Counted from the stretch's first letter, positions 35,741-44,633 are shown. The stretch is 64,000 bases of DNA from Clostridium moniliforme (GCF_017873235.1 NZ_JAGGJZ010000001.1:496001-560000), one strand, 5' to 3'. The notes: generated by a model from the letters alone, not told the origin. Made by a program: numbers and translations.

Positions 35741-36760
35741 TTATTTATATTTTTTTATAAGACTAACTAAAAATTTTATTGTTTTTATAGGTGCTTTTCC
35801 TATTGATGTTTCTCCTGATAGTAAAAATCCATTGCACCCTTTTAAAATTAAATTATATATACTATCAACTTCAGATAAATCTGCTCTCTTCCCTCTTTTC
35901 ATGCTATTTAAAATATGAGTTGCAACTATTACCTCACCTTTATAGCTTTTCAAATCATTGAAAATTTTATCTTGATAAATTGGTACATCTATTATATTAC
36001 TTTCTGGAATTAAATCACCTCGTCCAATTACAATTCCATCAACACTTTTAGAAATAATACTTACATTTTTAACCCCCTTTTTAGTTTCTAATTTTCCCCA
36101 TATTTTAGGCATATAATTTTCTTCCGTATTATTTAATTTTATAAAATTTTTAACCTTTTCTATATCAAATAAATCTTCAACAAAAGATTGACATATTATA
36201 TCTGCTTTATTTTTAATTCCCCAGGAAATTGCAATCTTATCTTTTTCTGAAAGTTTTAAGTTTTCTCTTGAAAATCCTTTTATATTAACTCCCTTTCCTG
36301 CTCTTATTATTCCTCCTCTTTTTACTTTAACTTTAATTCCATTATCATCTATAGAAAGTATTTCAAAATTCATTGTATTATCTTTCATAGAAATATTTCT
36401 TATATTTTTATCCTTTAAAAATATATTTTGTATATTTAAAGGAATAACCTTTTCCCTATCATTTTTTACTATATATCCTTTATTTATATAAACATCTTCT
36501 CCACAAAATAAAAGTTTTTCCCCATTATAAACCTTATATATATATGGTAATTTATCCGAGATTCTTATTTTACTTCCAGGCAAATCCACCATAATATGTA
36601 TATTTTTATTTATGTTTTTTATTAATTTATATTTTGCATCAAAATCCTCAATTGTTCCATGAGAAAAATTAAATCTGAAGGTATTAGCTCCAGATGAAAT
36701 CAATTCTTGAATAACTAATTTTTCATTAATGCTAGGTCCTAAAGTTGCTATTATCCTCAT
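35741..36760 (-). CDS. Shortened pyruvate-kinase-like protein
   Basis: About 339 residues against 470-590 for pyruvate kinase: the barrel and B domain are present and the C-terminal regulatory domain is absent. Family motifs are altered but readable: IIATLGPSI, ANTFRFNFSHG, DLPGSKIRI, the lysine motif IWGKLETKKGV, IVIGRGDLIPE, ATHILNSM and SGETSIGKAP. Many catalytic residues survive, so some activity is possible. A second, complete pyruvate kinase would be expected elsewhere. GAGGGGG precedes the ATG at 36760; the outer ATG at 36808 has no ribosome site. Confidence 0.8.
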   Translation of the reverse strand: MRIIATLGPSINEKLVIQELISSGANTFRFNFSHGTIEDFDAKYKLIKNINKNIHIMVDLPGSKIRISDKLPYIYKVYNGEKLLFCGEDVYINKGYIVKNDREKVIPLNIQNIFLKDKNIRNISMKDNTMNFEILSIDDNGIKVKVKRGGIIRAGKGVNIKGFSRENLKLSEKDKIAISWGIKNKADIICQSFVEDLFDIEKVKNFIKLNNTEENYMPKIWGKLETKKGVKNVSIISKSVDGIVIGRGDLIPESNIIDVPIYQDKIFNDLKSYKGEVIVATHILNSMKRGKRADLSEVDSIYNLILKGCNGFLLSGETSIGKAPIKTIKFLVSLIKKYK

Positions 36761-36882
36761 AATGTTATCCCCCTCTTTACCCTTACTATAAATGTTACTT
36801 TTGTTCATCTATTTTTATCCATAAATATTTATAATTACCTTTTAAATCATTAATAAAATAAAAACTTAAAAATATAATTAAA

Positions 36883-37320
36883 TTAATCTTTAAGTGATTC
36901 TAAACAGCTAATTAATATTTGTATTAATTCTTCTTTTTTCTCTTGAATTTTTTCTAAATTCATTTTTATAATTACAGTTGGAACTTCTGTATTTTTCATT
37001 AAATAAAATTTATTTCCATTATTATAATTGATATTATTTATTCCAATATCCCTTAATTTTCTTTGTAGTTTCAGGGAAAAATCTTTAGATATCTTATCTT
37101 TGTAATAAATTTTTGTATTTTCCTCTTTCTCGTTAATTTGAACAAGCAAAAAGAAATCTAATTTTGAAGTATTAATAAGAATTGCCTTTTTAAATACTTC
37201 CTCTCCAATAGTTATTTTCTCTTCCAAGAACATATCAACAATATAATATCCCTTTTTCTTAAGCTCTGTCCTTACAGCCCTGGAAATATCAGAACAATTT
37301 ATATCTATTCCAATTTTCAT
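36883..37320 (-). CDS. Amidase_3-like protein that lacks the zinc ligands (pseudoenzyme)
   Basis: 145 residues. The order of segments follows N-acetylmuramoyl-L-alanine amidases: MKIGIDINCS where IVIDPGHGG is expected, a middle LDFFLLVQINE where ADIFVSIHAN is expected, and NTEVPTVIIKMN where PAVLVExGF is expected. In each case the zinc-binding or catalytic His/Glu is replaced (Ser, Gln, Lys). There is no signal peptide. I infer a catalytically dead relative, perhaps a binding protein or a decaying copy. TTGGAGG precedes the ATG. It lies 122 nt upstream of the pyruvate-kinase-like gene. Confidence 0.5.
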   Translation of the reverse strand: MKIGIDINCSDISRAVRTELKKKGYYIVDMFLEEKITIGEEVFKKAILINTSKLDFFLLVQINEKEENTKIYYKDKISKDFSLKLQRKLRDIGINNINYNNGNKFYLMKNTEVPTVIIKMNLEKIQEKKEELIQILISCLESLKD

Positions 37321-37437
37321 AATAATACCTCCAAGGATTAAATTTTATTATATTATATTCATAACCTTTCAAAATGTTCTAATTAAAGATTAATTAGAAT
37401 AAATTATTAAAGAGATTTTAAATGGGAGGTTTTATAG

Positions 37438-37908
37438 TTGAAACATATTAAGTTTTTATCTTTAATATTAGCTTTAATATTTCTACAAGGTTGTACTTTA
37501 AATAGTTCAAGATATGTTCACTTTGAAAAAAGTCCTTCAAAAAATTATTATTCTAATAAAATTAAAGATAATTTAATGGATAATAAAACATATTCTCTTC
37601 AAGTGTTTGACACAAATCTTTATAAATATTTTCCAGTAGATGAGAAGGATAATGATATTTTAAAAAATTTTATAAATACTTTAGATGAAAGTGCCTTTTT
37701 AGATAAATTTGAAATTAAAAACAAAGAAGTTTTTAGACTTATTATTAAATTTCCAGAAGAAAATTACATTATAAAAATTTATGATAATAAAATAGCCACT
37801 CTCAATCCTTGGGATGGTCATTATAGTGAAGATATAATTGACATGAGTAATCTTCCCCTTCATTTTAATCTTTATGATTTTTGTAATTATATTAGAAACA
37901 AAAAATAG
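37438..37908 (+). CDS. Lipoprotein (DUF4883-like)
   Basis: 156 residues with a TTG start (GGGAGG ten bases upstream). The signal peptide ends in the lipobox IFLQGC (Cys19). The mature domain alternates short strands and helices (YSLQVFDTNLYKYFPV, FRLIIKFPEENYIIKIYDN). I think it belongs to a clostridial lipoprotein group labelled DUF4883, but this is recall and not proven here. The gene points towards the folate operon and ends in a shared terminator. Confidence 0.72.
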   Translation: MKHIKFLSLILALIFLQGCTLNSSRYVHFEKSPSKNYYSNKIKDNLMDNKTYSLQVFDTNLYKYFPVDEKDNDILKNFINTLDESAFLDKFEIKNKEVFRLIIKFPEENYIIKIYDNKIATLNPWDGHYSEDIIDMSNLPLHFNLYDFCNYIRNKK

Positions 37909-37934
37909 GAGTGCAACAATTAATTTGCACTCCT
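37907..37934. terminator. Bidirectional terminator between the lipoprotein and folate operon
   Basis: AGGAGTGCAA and TTGCACTCCT perfect arms; the left arm overlaps the lipoprotein stop, and the right end lies 6 nt from the folBK stop. Confidence 0.85.
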
Positions 37935-37939
37935 AAACT

Positions 37940-38752
37940 TTAATTTAATTCTTCAAGTAATCTAAATACTCTCTTTTTTAATAGTGGGTGAACCTTATTA
38001 GGTGCTATTTCACAAAGAGGTTTTAATACAAATTCTCTCTCTTCCATTCTTGGATGTGGAATAGTAGTATAATCATCATCCATTATAATATCATCATAGA
38101 ATATAATATCTAAATCTATTATTCTAGGTCCCCACTTTATTATTCTTTCTCTCTTCATTAATTTTTCAATATTTAAAAGCTCATCCATAAGCTCCCTTGG
38201 AGAAAGTATTGTTTTTAATTTAATTGCCCCATTTAAGAAATCTTCCTGATTTTCAACTCCCCAAGGTTTAGTTTTTATAAATGATGATATTTTATCTATA
38301 GTAACTCCCTTTATATCTTCTAAGTAATTTATAGCTTCCCTTAAATTATTTTCTTTCTCTCCAATATTAGTTCCAATTGAAAGATAAGCTTCATGCCATC
38401 CTCTATTTATTTCAATAGCTGCATATTTTAAATGTCTTCCTATAGGTGCCCATGGTTTTTTTACTTTAACCTTAACATTTTTAATAAATCTATATTCATT
38501 AAGTATATATTCTGAAACTCTTTCTCCAACAGTTTCAATTAAATCATAGCTTTTTTCACATACAACCTTCTCAATTCCATATACAAGTTCTCCATAATGA
38601 ACAGAAGATTTTAAATCACCAGTTTTTCCTGCCTTTGAAAGGTCTAATTCTAACTCTATATCAAATATAAATTTTTGTCCTAAACTTTTTTCTTCTTGAA
38701 ATACACCATGATTTGCAAATATTTCAACATCCTTTAAATAAATTTTATCCAT
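37940..38752 (-). CDS. folK: Bifunctional dihydroneopterin aldolase / HPPK
   Basis: 270 residues holding two enzymes. FolB is at residues 1-120 (FANHGVFQEEKSLGQKFIFD, VERVSEYIL-type helix, KKPWAPIG) and FolK at about 122-270 (SIGTNIGEKENNLREAI, RIIKWGPRIIDLDIIFYDD, IPHPRMEEREFVLKPL). They cleave dihydroneopterin and then pyrophosphorylate hydroxymethyl-dihydropterin. The fusion is common in clostridia. AAGGTGG precedes the ATG. It is the last gene of the folate operon, 13 nt after folP. Confidence 0.94.
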   Translation of the reverse strand: MDKIYLKDVEIFANHGVFQEEKSLGQKFIFDIELELDLSKAGKTGDLKSSVHYGELVYGIEKVVCEKSYDLIETVGERVSEYILNEYRFIKNVKVKVKKPWAPIGRHLKYAAIEINRGWHEAYLSIGTNIGEKENNLREAINYLEDIKGVTIDKISSFIKTKPWGVENQEDFLNGAIKLKTILSPRELMDELLNIEKLMKRERIIKWGPRIIDLDIIFYDDIIMDDDYTTIPHPRMEEREFVLKPLCEIAPNKVHPLLKKRVFRLLEELN

Positions 38753-38765
38753 AAGCTATACCACC

Positions 38766-39575
38766 TTATTTAGCTTTTAAAATTGCATCTGTCATAACGC
38801 AAGCTCTCTTATTTTCTAGAACATCATGTACCCTTATAAATTCGCATCCTTTAACTATTCCAAGTACTGTTGTTGCTATAGTTCCTTCTAAACGCTTGTC
38901 TACTGGAAGATCTAGTGTTAATCCTATCATTGACTTTCTTGATGTACCTAAAAGAACAGGATATCCCATATCTCTAATTTTTTCTAGGTTATTCATAACC
39001 TTTAAATTTTCTTCTAATGTTTTTGCAAATCCTATACCTGGATCTAATATAATATTTTCCTTTTTAACACCAGCTTCTAATGCTATATTTATACTTTCTT
39101 CTAAATCACTTATAACATCTTCCATTAAATTGTTATACTCAGCCTTTTCTCTATTATGCATTAAAATACAAGGAACTCCATATTCATAGGCAACCTTTGC
39201 CATATTTTTATCCTTTTTAAATCCCCATACATCATTTATTAAATCAGCACCAGCTTCTATAGCTGCCTTTGCTGTTTCACTTTTATATGTATCAATTGAT
39301 ATTGGTATATCAAAATTTTCTTTTATTGCTTTTATTATAGGTACAACTCTCTTTATTTCTTCTTCTGCCTTAACAACTTCAAAGTTAGGTCTAGTTGATT
39401 CCCCACCAATATCTATAATATCAGCTCCATCATCTATAAGTTCTTTTGTTCTTTTTAATGCTGCCTCTATATTATTAAACTTTCCTCCATCTGAAAAAGA
39501 ATCTGGAGTTACATTAAGTATTCCCATTACATAGGTTCTTTCACCTAATTTAAATTCAGTATTTCCTATCTTCAT
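38766..39575 (-). CDS. folP: Dihydropteroate synthase
   Basis: 269 residues from the chosen ATG. The signatures ILNVTPDSFSDGGKF and DIGGESTRPN are clear, with DPGIGFAKTLEEN further on and LLGTSRKSMIG holding the phosphate-binding residues. The enzyme joins hydroxymethyl-dihydropterin pyrophosphate to p-aminobenzoate and is the sulfonamide target. A GTG at 39584 opens the longest frame, but AAGGAG is spaced for the ATG at 39575. It lies between the HD hydrolase and folBK. Confidence 0.95.
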   Translation of the reverse strand: MKIGNTEFKLGERTYVMGILNVTPDSFSDGGKFNNIEAALKRTKELIDDGADIIDIGGESTRPNFEVVKAEEEIKRVVPIIKAIKENFDIPISIDTYKSETAKAAIEAGADLINDVWGFKKDKNMAKVAYEYGVPCILMHNREKAEYNNLMEDVISDLEESINIALEAGVKKENIILDPGIGFAKTLEENLKVMNNLEKIRDMGYPVLLGTSRKSMIGLTLDLPVDKRLEGTIATTVLGIVKGCEFIRVHDVLENKRACVMTDAILKAK

Positions 39576-39592
39576 TAAATTCACTCCTTAAT

Positions 39593-40069
39593 TTAATACT
39601 TAATTATATTGTTTTTCTTATTTTTATCCCAATAGCATTTATTATAACTTTTACAAGTAAAGCAGTTTCTAGATAGCTTATCACTTTCTCTAATTAATTT
39701 ATTAAAATAATTAGAATTATTATCTTCTCTATGATTTTCTATTCCACTTATTATTAAGTTTTGTTCTTCATTACTAAAGGAAGTTTCCTTTAATATTTTT
39801 TCAGCTAATATTCCACTTCCTTTATGGTGTGGTATGTTTTCTTTGTATTGCAAAACTCTACCTATATCATGTAAAAGAGCCACTGCATATATAACTTCTT
39901 TTGAAATATTAATATTTTCTTCTAAAGCTTTTATATATGCTATTCTTGCAACATCTAAGCTGTGATCTAACCCATGTCTACAAAATTCTCTATCTATTTC
40001 TAGATCTTCTAAAAGCTTCATATTTTCCTTAAAAATATTATTTTTTAAAATCTCATTTACCTTATCCAT
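39593..40069 (-). CDS. HD-domain phosphohydrolase of the folate operon
   Basis: 158 residues. The metal site is His32-x3-His36 (RHGLDHSLDVAR) and His67-Asp68 (ALLHDIGR), with His81/82 and HRED later. The C-terminus adds a small cysteine group (CFTCKSYNKC, then W). HD proteins hydrolyse phosphate esters. Its place between folE and folP suggests it may dephosphorylate dihydroneopterin triphosphate, the step for which no other gene is present in the operon; this is inference. TAGGAG precedes the ATG. Confidence 0.85.
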   Translation of the reverse strand: MDKVNEILKNNIFKENMKLLEDLEIDREFCRHGLDHSLDVARIAYIKALEENINISKEVIYAVALLHDIGRVLQYKENIPHHKGSGILAEKILKETSFSNEEQNLIISGIENHREDNNSNYFNKLIRESDKLSRNCFTCKSYNKCYWDKNKKNNIIKY

Positions 40070-40082
40070 AAATTACAGACTC

Positions 40083-40637
40083 CTATCTCATAAGGGAAAG
40101 AATTTCTCCTCTAAGTTCCCTATCCTCTTCACATACACCTCTATAAGTAGTTGTTATTGTTTTTGTTCCAGGTTTTTTAACTCCTCTCATTGTCATACAA
40201 GTATGCTCTCCTTCAAGAACAACAATAACTCCCTTTGCATCTAAATACTTCATAATATCATCTGCAATTTCACAAGTTAATCTTTCTTGAAGCTGTGGTT
40301 TCTTTGAATGTAATTCCACTGTTCTTGCAAGTTTAGAAAGCCCTGCTACCTTTCCATTTGGTATATATGCTATGTGAGCTTTACCAAAGAAAGGTACAAA
40401 ATGATGTTCACACATTGAATAAAAAACTATATCCTTTTCTATAACTAAATCATCTCTTGAAACAGTAAAGGCTTTGCTTAAATATTCCTTAGCATCTTTA
40501 TTAAGTCCTGCAAAAATCTCTTCATACATTCTAGCTATTCTCTCAGGTGTTTCTATAAGTCCTTCTCTATTTGGATCTTCCCCAATTCCTTCTATTATTA
40601 ATTTTGCCCCTTCAATTATCTTATCTTTGTTTATCAT
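40083..40637 (-). CDS. folE: GTP cyclohydrolase I
   Basis: 184 residues. Zinc ligands are in [12 protein letters not shown] and in the later [23 protein letters not shown] is the family signature. It converts GTP to dihydroneopterin triphosphate, the first step of pterin synthesis. AAAGGA precedes the ATG, which directly abuts the pabC stop. It is the fourth gene of the operon. Length is typical of bacterial FolE. Confidence 0.96.
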   Translation of the reverse strand: MINKDKIIEGAKLIIEGIGEDPNREGLIETPERIARMYEEIFAGLNKDAKEYLSKAFTVSRDDLVIEKDIVFYSMCEHHFVPFFGKAHIAYIPNGKVAGLSKLARTVELHSKKPQLQERLTCEIADDIMKYLDAKGVIVVLEGEHTCMTMRGVKKPGTKTITTTYRGVCEEDRELRGEILSLMR

Positions 40638-41396
40638 TTATCCTTTGCCCTCCAATTTTATTAAATCTTCTCTATACTTATTGCTTATAATATTTGTAAC
40701 ATCTTCTTTATTAAGTTCTATATCTTCTATAAAATTAACTTTCATTATACCAATTAAACTGTTAGTTAAAAATACTTCATCCATATTTTTTAATTCTTCT
40801 AATGTAATATTACACTTAGAAACTTTAAAATTTCTTATAATCCAATCTCTTACTGTTCCATTTAATAATCCATTAGAACATTTTGGAGTATATATTTTTT
40901 TATCTTTTATACAAAATACATTAGAAACTGTAGTTTCACATAAATATCCCTTTTCATTAAAAAATATAGCATCATTAAAGCCTTCTTTTGCTGCCTTTCT
41001 TTTTTCTAATATATTTTCAATATAATTAGTAGACTTTATTCTAGGCATAATAGATGTTGAATTTCTAAGTACTTTTGAAATTTTAAGGTTAAATCCTTTT
41101 TCATACATTTCATCAGTATAACTATTGTCTCTTGTAGTTAATATAATATTTTTTTCTGTAACTGTTATCTTTAATGCTTTATTTACTAATTTTAATTTAT
41201 TTATATATTCTACTACCTTTTCTTCTTCTATTAAAGGAGACATGTTTAAAATTTTTAAAGCTTTTTTCAATCTTTCTATATGAAATTCTAAAAAATAAGG
41301 GCTTTCATTAAAAAAAATTGTTTCAAAAACCCCTTCTCCAAAGAAAACGCCATTATCTAAATTAATTTTATTTTTATCTATTATAATCTCTCTCAT
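40638..41396 (-). CDS. pabC: Aminodeoxychorismate lyase
   Basis: 252 residues of the class IV aminotransferase fold. Typical segments are FGEGVFETIFF, PYFLEFHIERLKKAL, the PLP-phosphate region CETTVSNVFCI and LLNGTVRD. It releases pyruvate from aminodeoxychorismate to give p-aminobenzoate. The ATG overlaps the pabB stop by four bases (ATGA), showing translational coupling. A branched-chain or D-amino-acid aminotransferase is the alternative, but the operon settles the role. Confidence 0.92.
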   Translation of the reverse strand: MREIIIDKNKINLDNGVFFGEGVFETIFFNESPYFLEFHIERLKKALKILNMSPLIEEEKVVEYINKLKLVNKALKITVTEKNIILTTRDNSYTDEMYEKGFNLKISKVLRNSTSIMPRIKSTNYIENILEKRKAAKEGFNDAIFFNEKGYLCETTVSNVFCIKDKKIYTPKCSNGLLNGTVRDWIIRNFKVSKCNITLEELKNMDEVFLTNSLIGIMKVNFIEDIELNKEDVTNIISNKYREDLIKLEGKG

Positions 41397-42742
41397 CTTA
41401 ACACCTGCATTAATGCCTTTGCCTTTTGAAGTGTTTCATAATATTCATCTTCTTCATCTGATTCAAAGGTTATTCCTCCACCTACTCCAAAGTAAGCTTT
41501 GTTATCCTTTTTTAGTATAGTTCTTATTACTATATTAAAGTCACTATTTCCCCTTAAATCAAAATATCCTATACTTCCTGTATAAAGATTTCTTTTAACC
41601 CCTTCAAGTTCTTCTATAATTTCCATTGCACGAATTTTAGGTGCACCTGTTATAGATCCTCCTGGAAATGCTTCTTTCATACATTTAACTGCTGAATTTT
41701 CCTTTTTTAATTTTCCTTCTATTGTAGAAACTAAATGAAATACAGTTGCATATTCTTCTATTTTAAAAAGCTCACTAACCTTTACAGAATTATTTTCACA
41801 TACTTTACTTAAATCATTTCTTTCTAAGTCAACAATCATAAGTAATTCTGACTTATCCTTCTCACTATTTTGTAGCTCTCTTCTAAAAATATCATCCTCT
41901 TCTTTATTTTTGCCTCTTGGTCTAGTTCCCTTTATTGGACGAGTATTTACATTTCCATCCTTTATTTGAATAAATCTTTCAGGAGAAGAACTTATAATTT
42001 GAAAGTCCTCATAATTTAAAAAAGCTGAAAAAGGTGCCTTATTAATACTTCTTAATTTAGAATATATTTTAAAGGAATCCTCTAGGGATTTACAATAAAA
42101 TCTTTGAGTCATATTGGCAATATATATATCACCATTTACTATATATTCCTTCATCTTCTTAACTGCATTAATATACTCTTCCTTTGTGAAGTTAGAATAA
42201 AATTCATTCTTTCCTTCTCTTATAGTTTCATAACCTTTAGGAGATGCATATTTTATTTTTTCTTTAATTAAATCTATATCCTCTTCTTTTTTTAATCCTA
42301 AAGATGTTATAAAAGTTTTATTTTTTATTAAGTCAAAAATTATTATATTATTATATAATATAAACCTCATATCAGGAATAGTAAAATCTTCTTTTGCTAT
42401 ATTAGGTAGCTTTTCTAATAATCTTCCTGCATCATAGGATATATATCCTATATATCCTCCAATTAAAGGAATATCACTTTCAATATGTAATTTATAATTT
42501 TCTATTCTCTTTTCTAACTCTAAAAAGCCATCTCTTTCTTCTATTTTTTTAGAATTTATATAAACTTCTCCATTTAAAACTTCAAAGGTTTCAATTGGAT
42601 TTATTCCTATAAAAGAATATTTTGATAACCTTTCATCTTCCTTTGAACTATCTAAAAAAACACTATCTTTTTCTTTACTAAATAAATTATATATATCAAA
42701 AGGAGATAAATTTGTTTTAATCTCTTCTATACTAAATTTCAT
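41393..42742 (-). CDS. pabB: Aminodeoxychorismate synthase component I
   Basis: 449 residues from the ATG at 42742. The chorismate-binding core has SSSPERFIQI, RPIKGTRPRG, ELLMIVDLERNDL, FPGGSITGAPKIRAMEII and YTGSIGYFD. With PabA it makes aminodeoxychorismate from chorismate and glutamine. The open frame runs 48 codons further upstream through pabA in another frame, but GGAAGGGAGAG is spaced only for the inner ATG. It overlaps pabA by 11 nt and pabC by 4 nt. Anthranilate synthase is excluded by the operon. Confidence 0.94.
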   Translation of the reverse strand: MKFSIEEIKTNLSPFDIYNLFSKEKDSVFLDSSKEDERLSKYSFIGINPIETFEVLNGEVYINSKKIEERDGFLELEKRIENYKLHIESDIPLIGGYIGYISYDAGRLLEKLPNIAKEDFTIPDMRFILYNNIIIFDLIKNKTFITSLGLKKEEDIDLIKEKIKYASPKGYETIREGKNEFYSNFTKEEYINAVKKMKEYIVNGDIYIANMTQRFYCKSLEDSFKIYSKLRSINKAPFSAFLNYEDFQIISSSPERFIQIKDGNVNTRPIKGTRPRGKNKEEDDIFRRELQNSEKDKSELLMIVDLERNDLSKVCENNSVKVSELFKIEEYATVFHLVSTIEGKLKKENSAVKCMKEAFPGGSITGAPKIRAMEIIEELEGVKRNLYTGSIGYFDLRGNSDFNIVIRTILKKDNKAYFGVGGGITFESDEEDEYYETLQKAKALMQVLR

Positions 42743-43331
42743 TTTTTCTCTCCCTTCCTTTTTCTTTGCAAATATTAATAAAATTATTAAGAAGTGTATG
42801 TCCTTCTTCTGTAAGTACTGCCTCTGGATGATATTGGACACCATATATAGGTAAAGATTTATGTTCAATTCCCATAATAACTCCATCTTCTGTTACTGCA
42901 GTAATCTCTAATTCAGAAGGTAAGTTTTCCTTTTCTATAATTAAAGAATGATATCTTGTAACTTTAATTTCCTTTGGAATACCTTTAAATATTCCCTTTC
43001 CATTATTTAAAACCTTAGATATTTTCCCATGCATAGGTCTTGTACCTTTTACTATCTTACCTCCAAAGTATTCCCCTATACTTTGATGTCCAAGGCATAT
43101 TCCTAAAATAGGTATTTTTTCTTTAAATTCTTCTATTATTTTTAAAACTTCTCCAGCATCCTTAGGACTTTTAGGTCCTGGTGATATAACAATTCCATCT
43201 GGATTAATATTATTTATTATGTCACTATTTACTTCATCATTTCTAAAAACTTTTACTTCTTCATCTAATTCATTAAAATATCTAACTAAATTGTAAACAA
43301 ATGAATCATAATTATCTATCATCACTAACAT
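42732..43331 (-). CDS. pabA: Aminodeoxychorismate synthase component II (glutamine amidotransferase)
   Basis: 199 residues. MIDNYDSFVYNLVRYF at the start, the nucleophile motif GICLGHQSIGEYFGG and the His-Glu pair in VQYHPEAVLTEEG define a class I amidotransferase of the PabA/TrpG type. It supplies ammonia to PabB. The longest frame starts with GTG at 43343, but GTGGGGGA is spaced for the ATG at 43331. It is the first gene of the seven-gene p-aminobenzoate/folate operon, transcribed away from the PHP gene. Confidence 0.94.
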   Translation of the reverse strand: MLVMIDNYDSFVYNLVRYFNELDEEVKVFRNDEVNSDIINNINPDGIVISPGPKSPKDAGEVLKIIEEFKEKIPILGICLGHQSIGEYFGGKIVKGTRPMHGKISKVLNNGKGIFKGIPKEIKVTRYHSLIIEKENLPSELEITAVTEDGVIMGIEHKSLPIYGVQYHPEAVLTEEGHTLLNNFINICKEKGRERKNEI

Positions 43332-43451
43332 AATATCCCCCACTTCTATTCATTTATCTTATCTTATGCTAAAATACTTATAATATTTAAATTATAGCAT
43401 AGCTTTTTATCTTAAAAAAATAAATAAGCTTAAGAAAGGAGTTTAAATTAT

Positions 43452-44285
43452 ATGCCAAAAGTTGATTTTCATGTACACACAAATAAATCTGATGGAATAC
43501 TTAGTCCAAAAGAAGTTGTTGATAGAGCATATAAAAACGAAGTAGAAATACTTGCAATAACAGACCACGACACTATAAATGGTCTTTCAGAAGCAATAGA
43601 TGAAGCAAAAGTTAAAAATATAAAATTAATTCCTGGAATAGAATTTTCATGTAACTATAACAATGAAAGTATCCACTTATTGGGATTTTTTGGAGATGAT
43701 AGTTATAAATCAGAAGATTTTATTGAAATATTAAACAATATACAAGAAAAAAGACTATTAAGAGCAAAAAAAATGATAGAAAAACTATCTGATGAATTTA
43801 ATATAAACATAAATTTTGAGGATGTTTTAAAACATGGTAAAAATATAATTGCAAGACCTCATATTGCAAAGGCAATAATAGATGCAGGTTATCCTTACAC
43901 TCATGATTATATTTTTGATAATTTTATTGGAAAGGATAAACCAGCTTATGTACCAACTAATAAAATAACTATTGAAGAAGGTATAGAACTTCTTCATAAG
44001 TTTAATGCTCTTGTATTTTTAGCTCACCCTGTATTAATTAAAAATTCTCCTTTAGAAGATTTTTTAAAATTTAATTTAGATGGAATTGAAGCAATATACT
44101 TTTTAAATTCTAAAGAAGATGAAAAATACTTATTAAATTTTGCAAAGGAACATAATCTTTTAGTTTCTGCTGGTTCTGATTGTCATGGTGATTTTAAAAA
44201 CGATAAACGTCATGGTGATATAGGAGATATGACTTTAAAAGATGAATATTTAAGTAAACTGCTAGAAAAATTAAATACTAAATAA
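43452..44285 (+). CDS. PHP-domain phosphoesterase (RNase AM / TrpH / YciV type)
   Basis: 277 residues. The metal-binding motifs DFHVHTNKSDG, ITDHDTING, PGIEFSC, ARPHIA, LAHPVL and GSDCHGD are all present in the order of the YciV/TrpH group. Members hydrolyse 3',5'-nucleoside bisphosphates or 5' ends of RNA in the cytoplasm. AAAGGAG precedes the ATG. It is monocistronic and diverges from pabA. Confidence 0.9.
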   Translation: MPKVDFHVHTNKSDGILSPKEVVDRAYKNEVEILAITDHDTINGLSEAIDEAKVKNIKLIPGIEFSCNYNNESIHLLGFFGDDSYKSEDFIEILNNIQEKRLLRAKKMIEKLSDEFNININFEDVLKHGKNIIARPHIAKAIIDAGYPYTHDYIFDNFIGKDKPAYVPTNKITIEEGIELLHKFNALVFLAHPVLIKNSPLEDFLKFNLDGIEAIYFLNSKEDEKYLLNFAKEHNLLVSAGSDCHGDFKNDKRHGDIGDMTLKDEYLSKLLEKLNTK

Positions 44286-44290
44286 AATAA

Positions 44291-44329
44291 GTGCCTATTT
44301 TACTTTAATTATAATTGTAAAATAGGCAC
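44291..44329 (+). terminator. Terminator of the PHP gene
   Basis: GTGCCTATTTTAC and GTAAAATAGGCAC perfect arms followed by CTTTATTT. Confidence 0.88.
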
Positions 44330-44356
44330 CTTTATTTAATTAAAGAGGTGTCATTT

Positions 44357-44572
44357 TTATTTATTACACTTATTTTTATCATCAATATACCATTTGCAAT
44401 CAGTTGTTGGATTACTTAATATACCTAACATTACTAAAATAGAAAGTATAGCACTTGTTATTTCTTGATAATTATCTGGTAAAACATCAAATCCAAATGC
44501 ATGTAAAACCATTGGAATTAACGCAGCAATAGATATCCATAAACCATAATTTCTAAAACGTGATTTATCCAT
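44357..44572 (-). CDS. Orphan phi-LC3-type phage holin
   Basis: 71 residues with two helices (LWISIAALIPMVLHAFGF and ITSAILSILVMLGIL) and the end SNPTTDCKWYIDDK, which resembles the ILxDPTTKGxSD end of phi-LC3 holins. Holins make the membrane lesion that lets a lysin reach the wall. No lysin or other phage gene adjoins it; it sits alone between the PHP gene and the M18 peptidase gene. AAGGAGG precedes the ATG. It may be a domesticated remnant. Confidence 0.75.
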   Translation of the reverse strand: MDKSRFRNYGLWISIAALIPMVLHAFGFDVLPDNYQEITSAILSILVMLGILSNPTTDCKWYIDDKNKCNK

Positions 44573-44633
44573 TATATACTTTCCTCCTTTGTATTATTAA
44601 TATATGTAAGTATATTAATTAAGTTACAAAAAT

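Noticed and set aside
40474..41025. 183-codon ORF antisense to folE and pabC
   Set aside because: Overlaps two certain genes; serine/isoleucine-rich shadow composition.
42743..42886. 48-codon N-terminal extension of pabB
   Set aside because: It lies within pabA in another frame, has no ribosome site, and does not fit the family's N-terminus.
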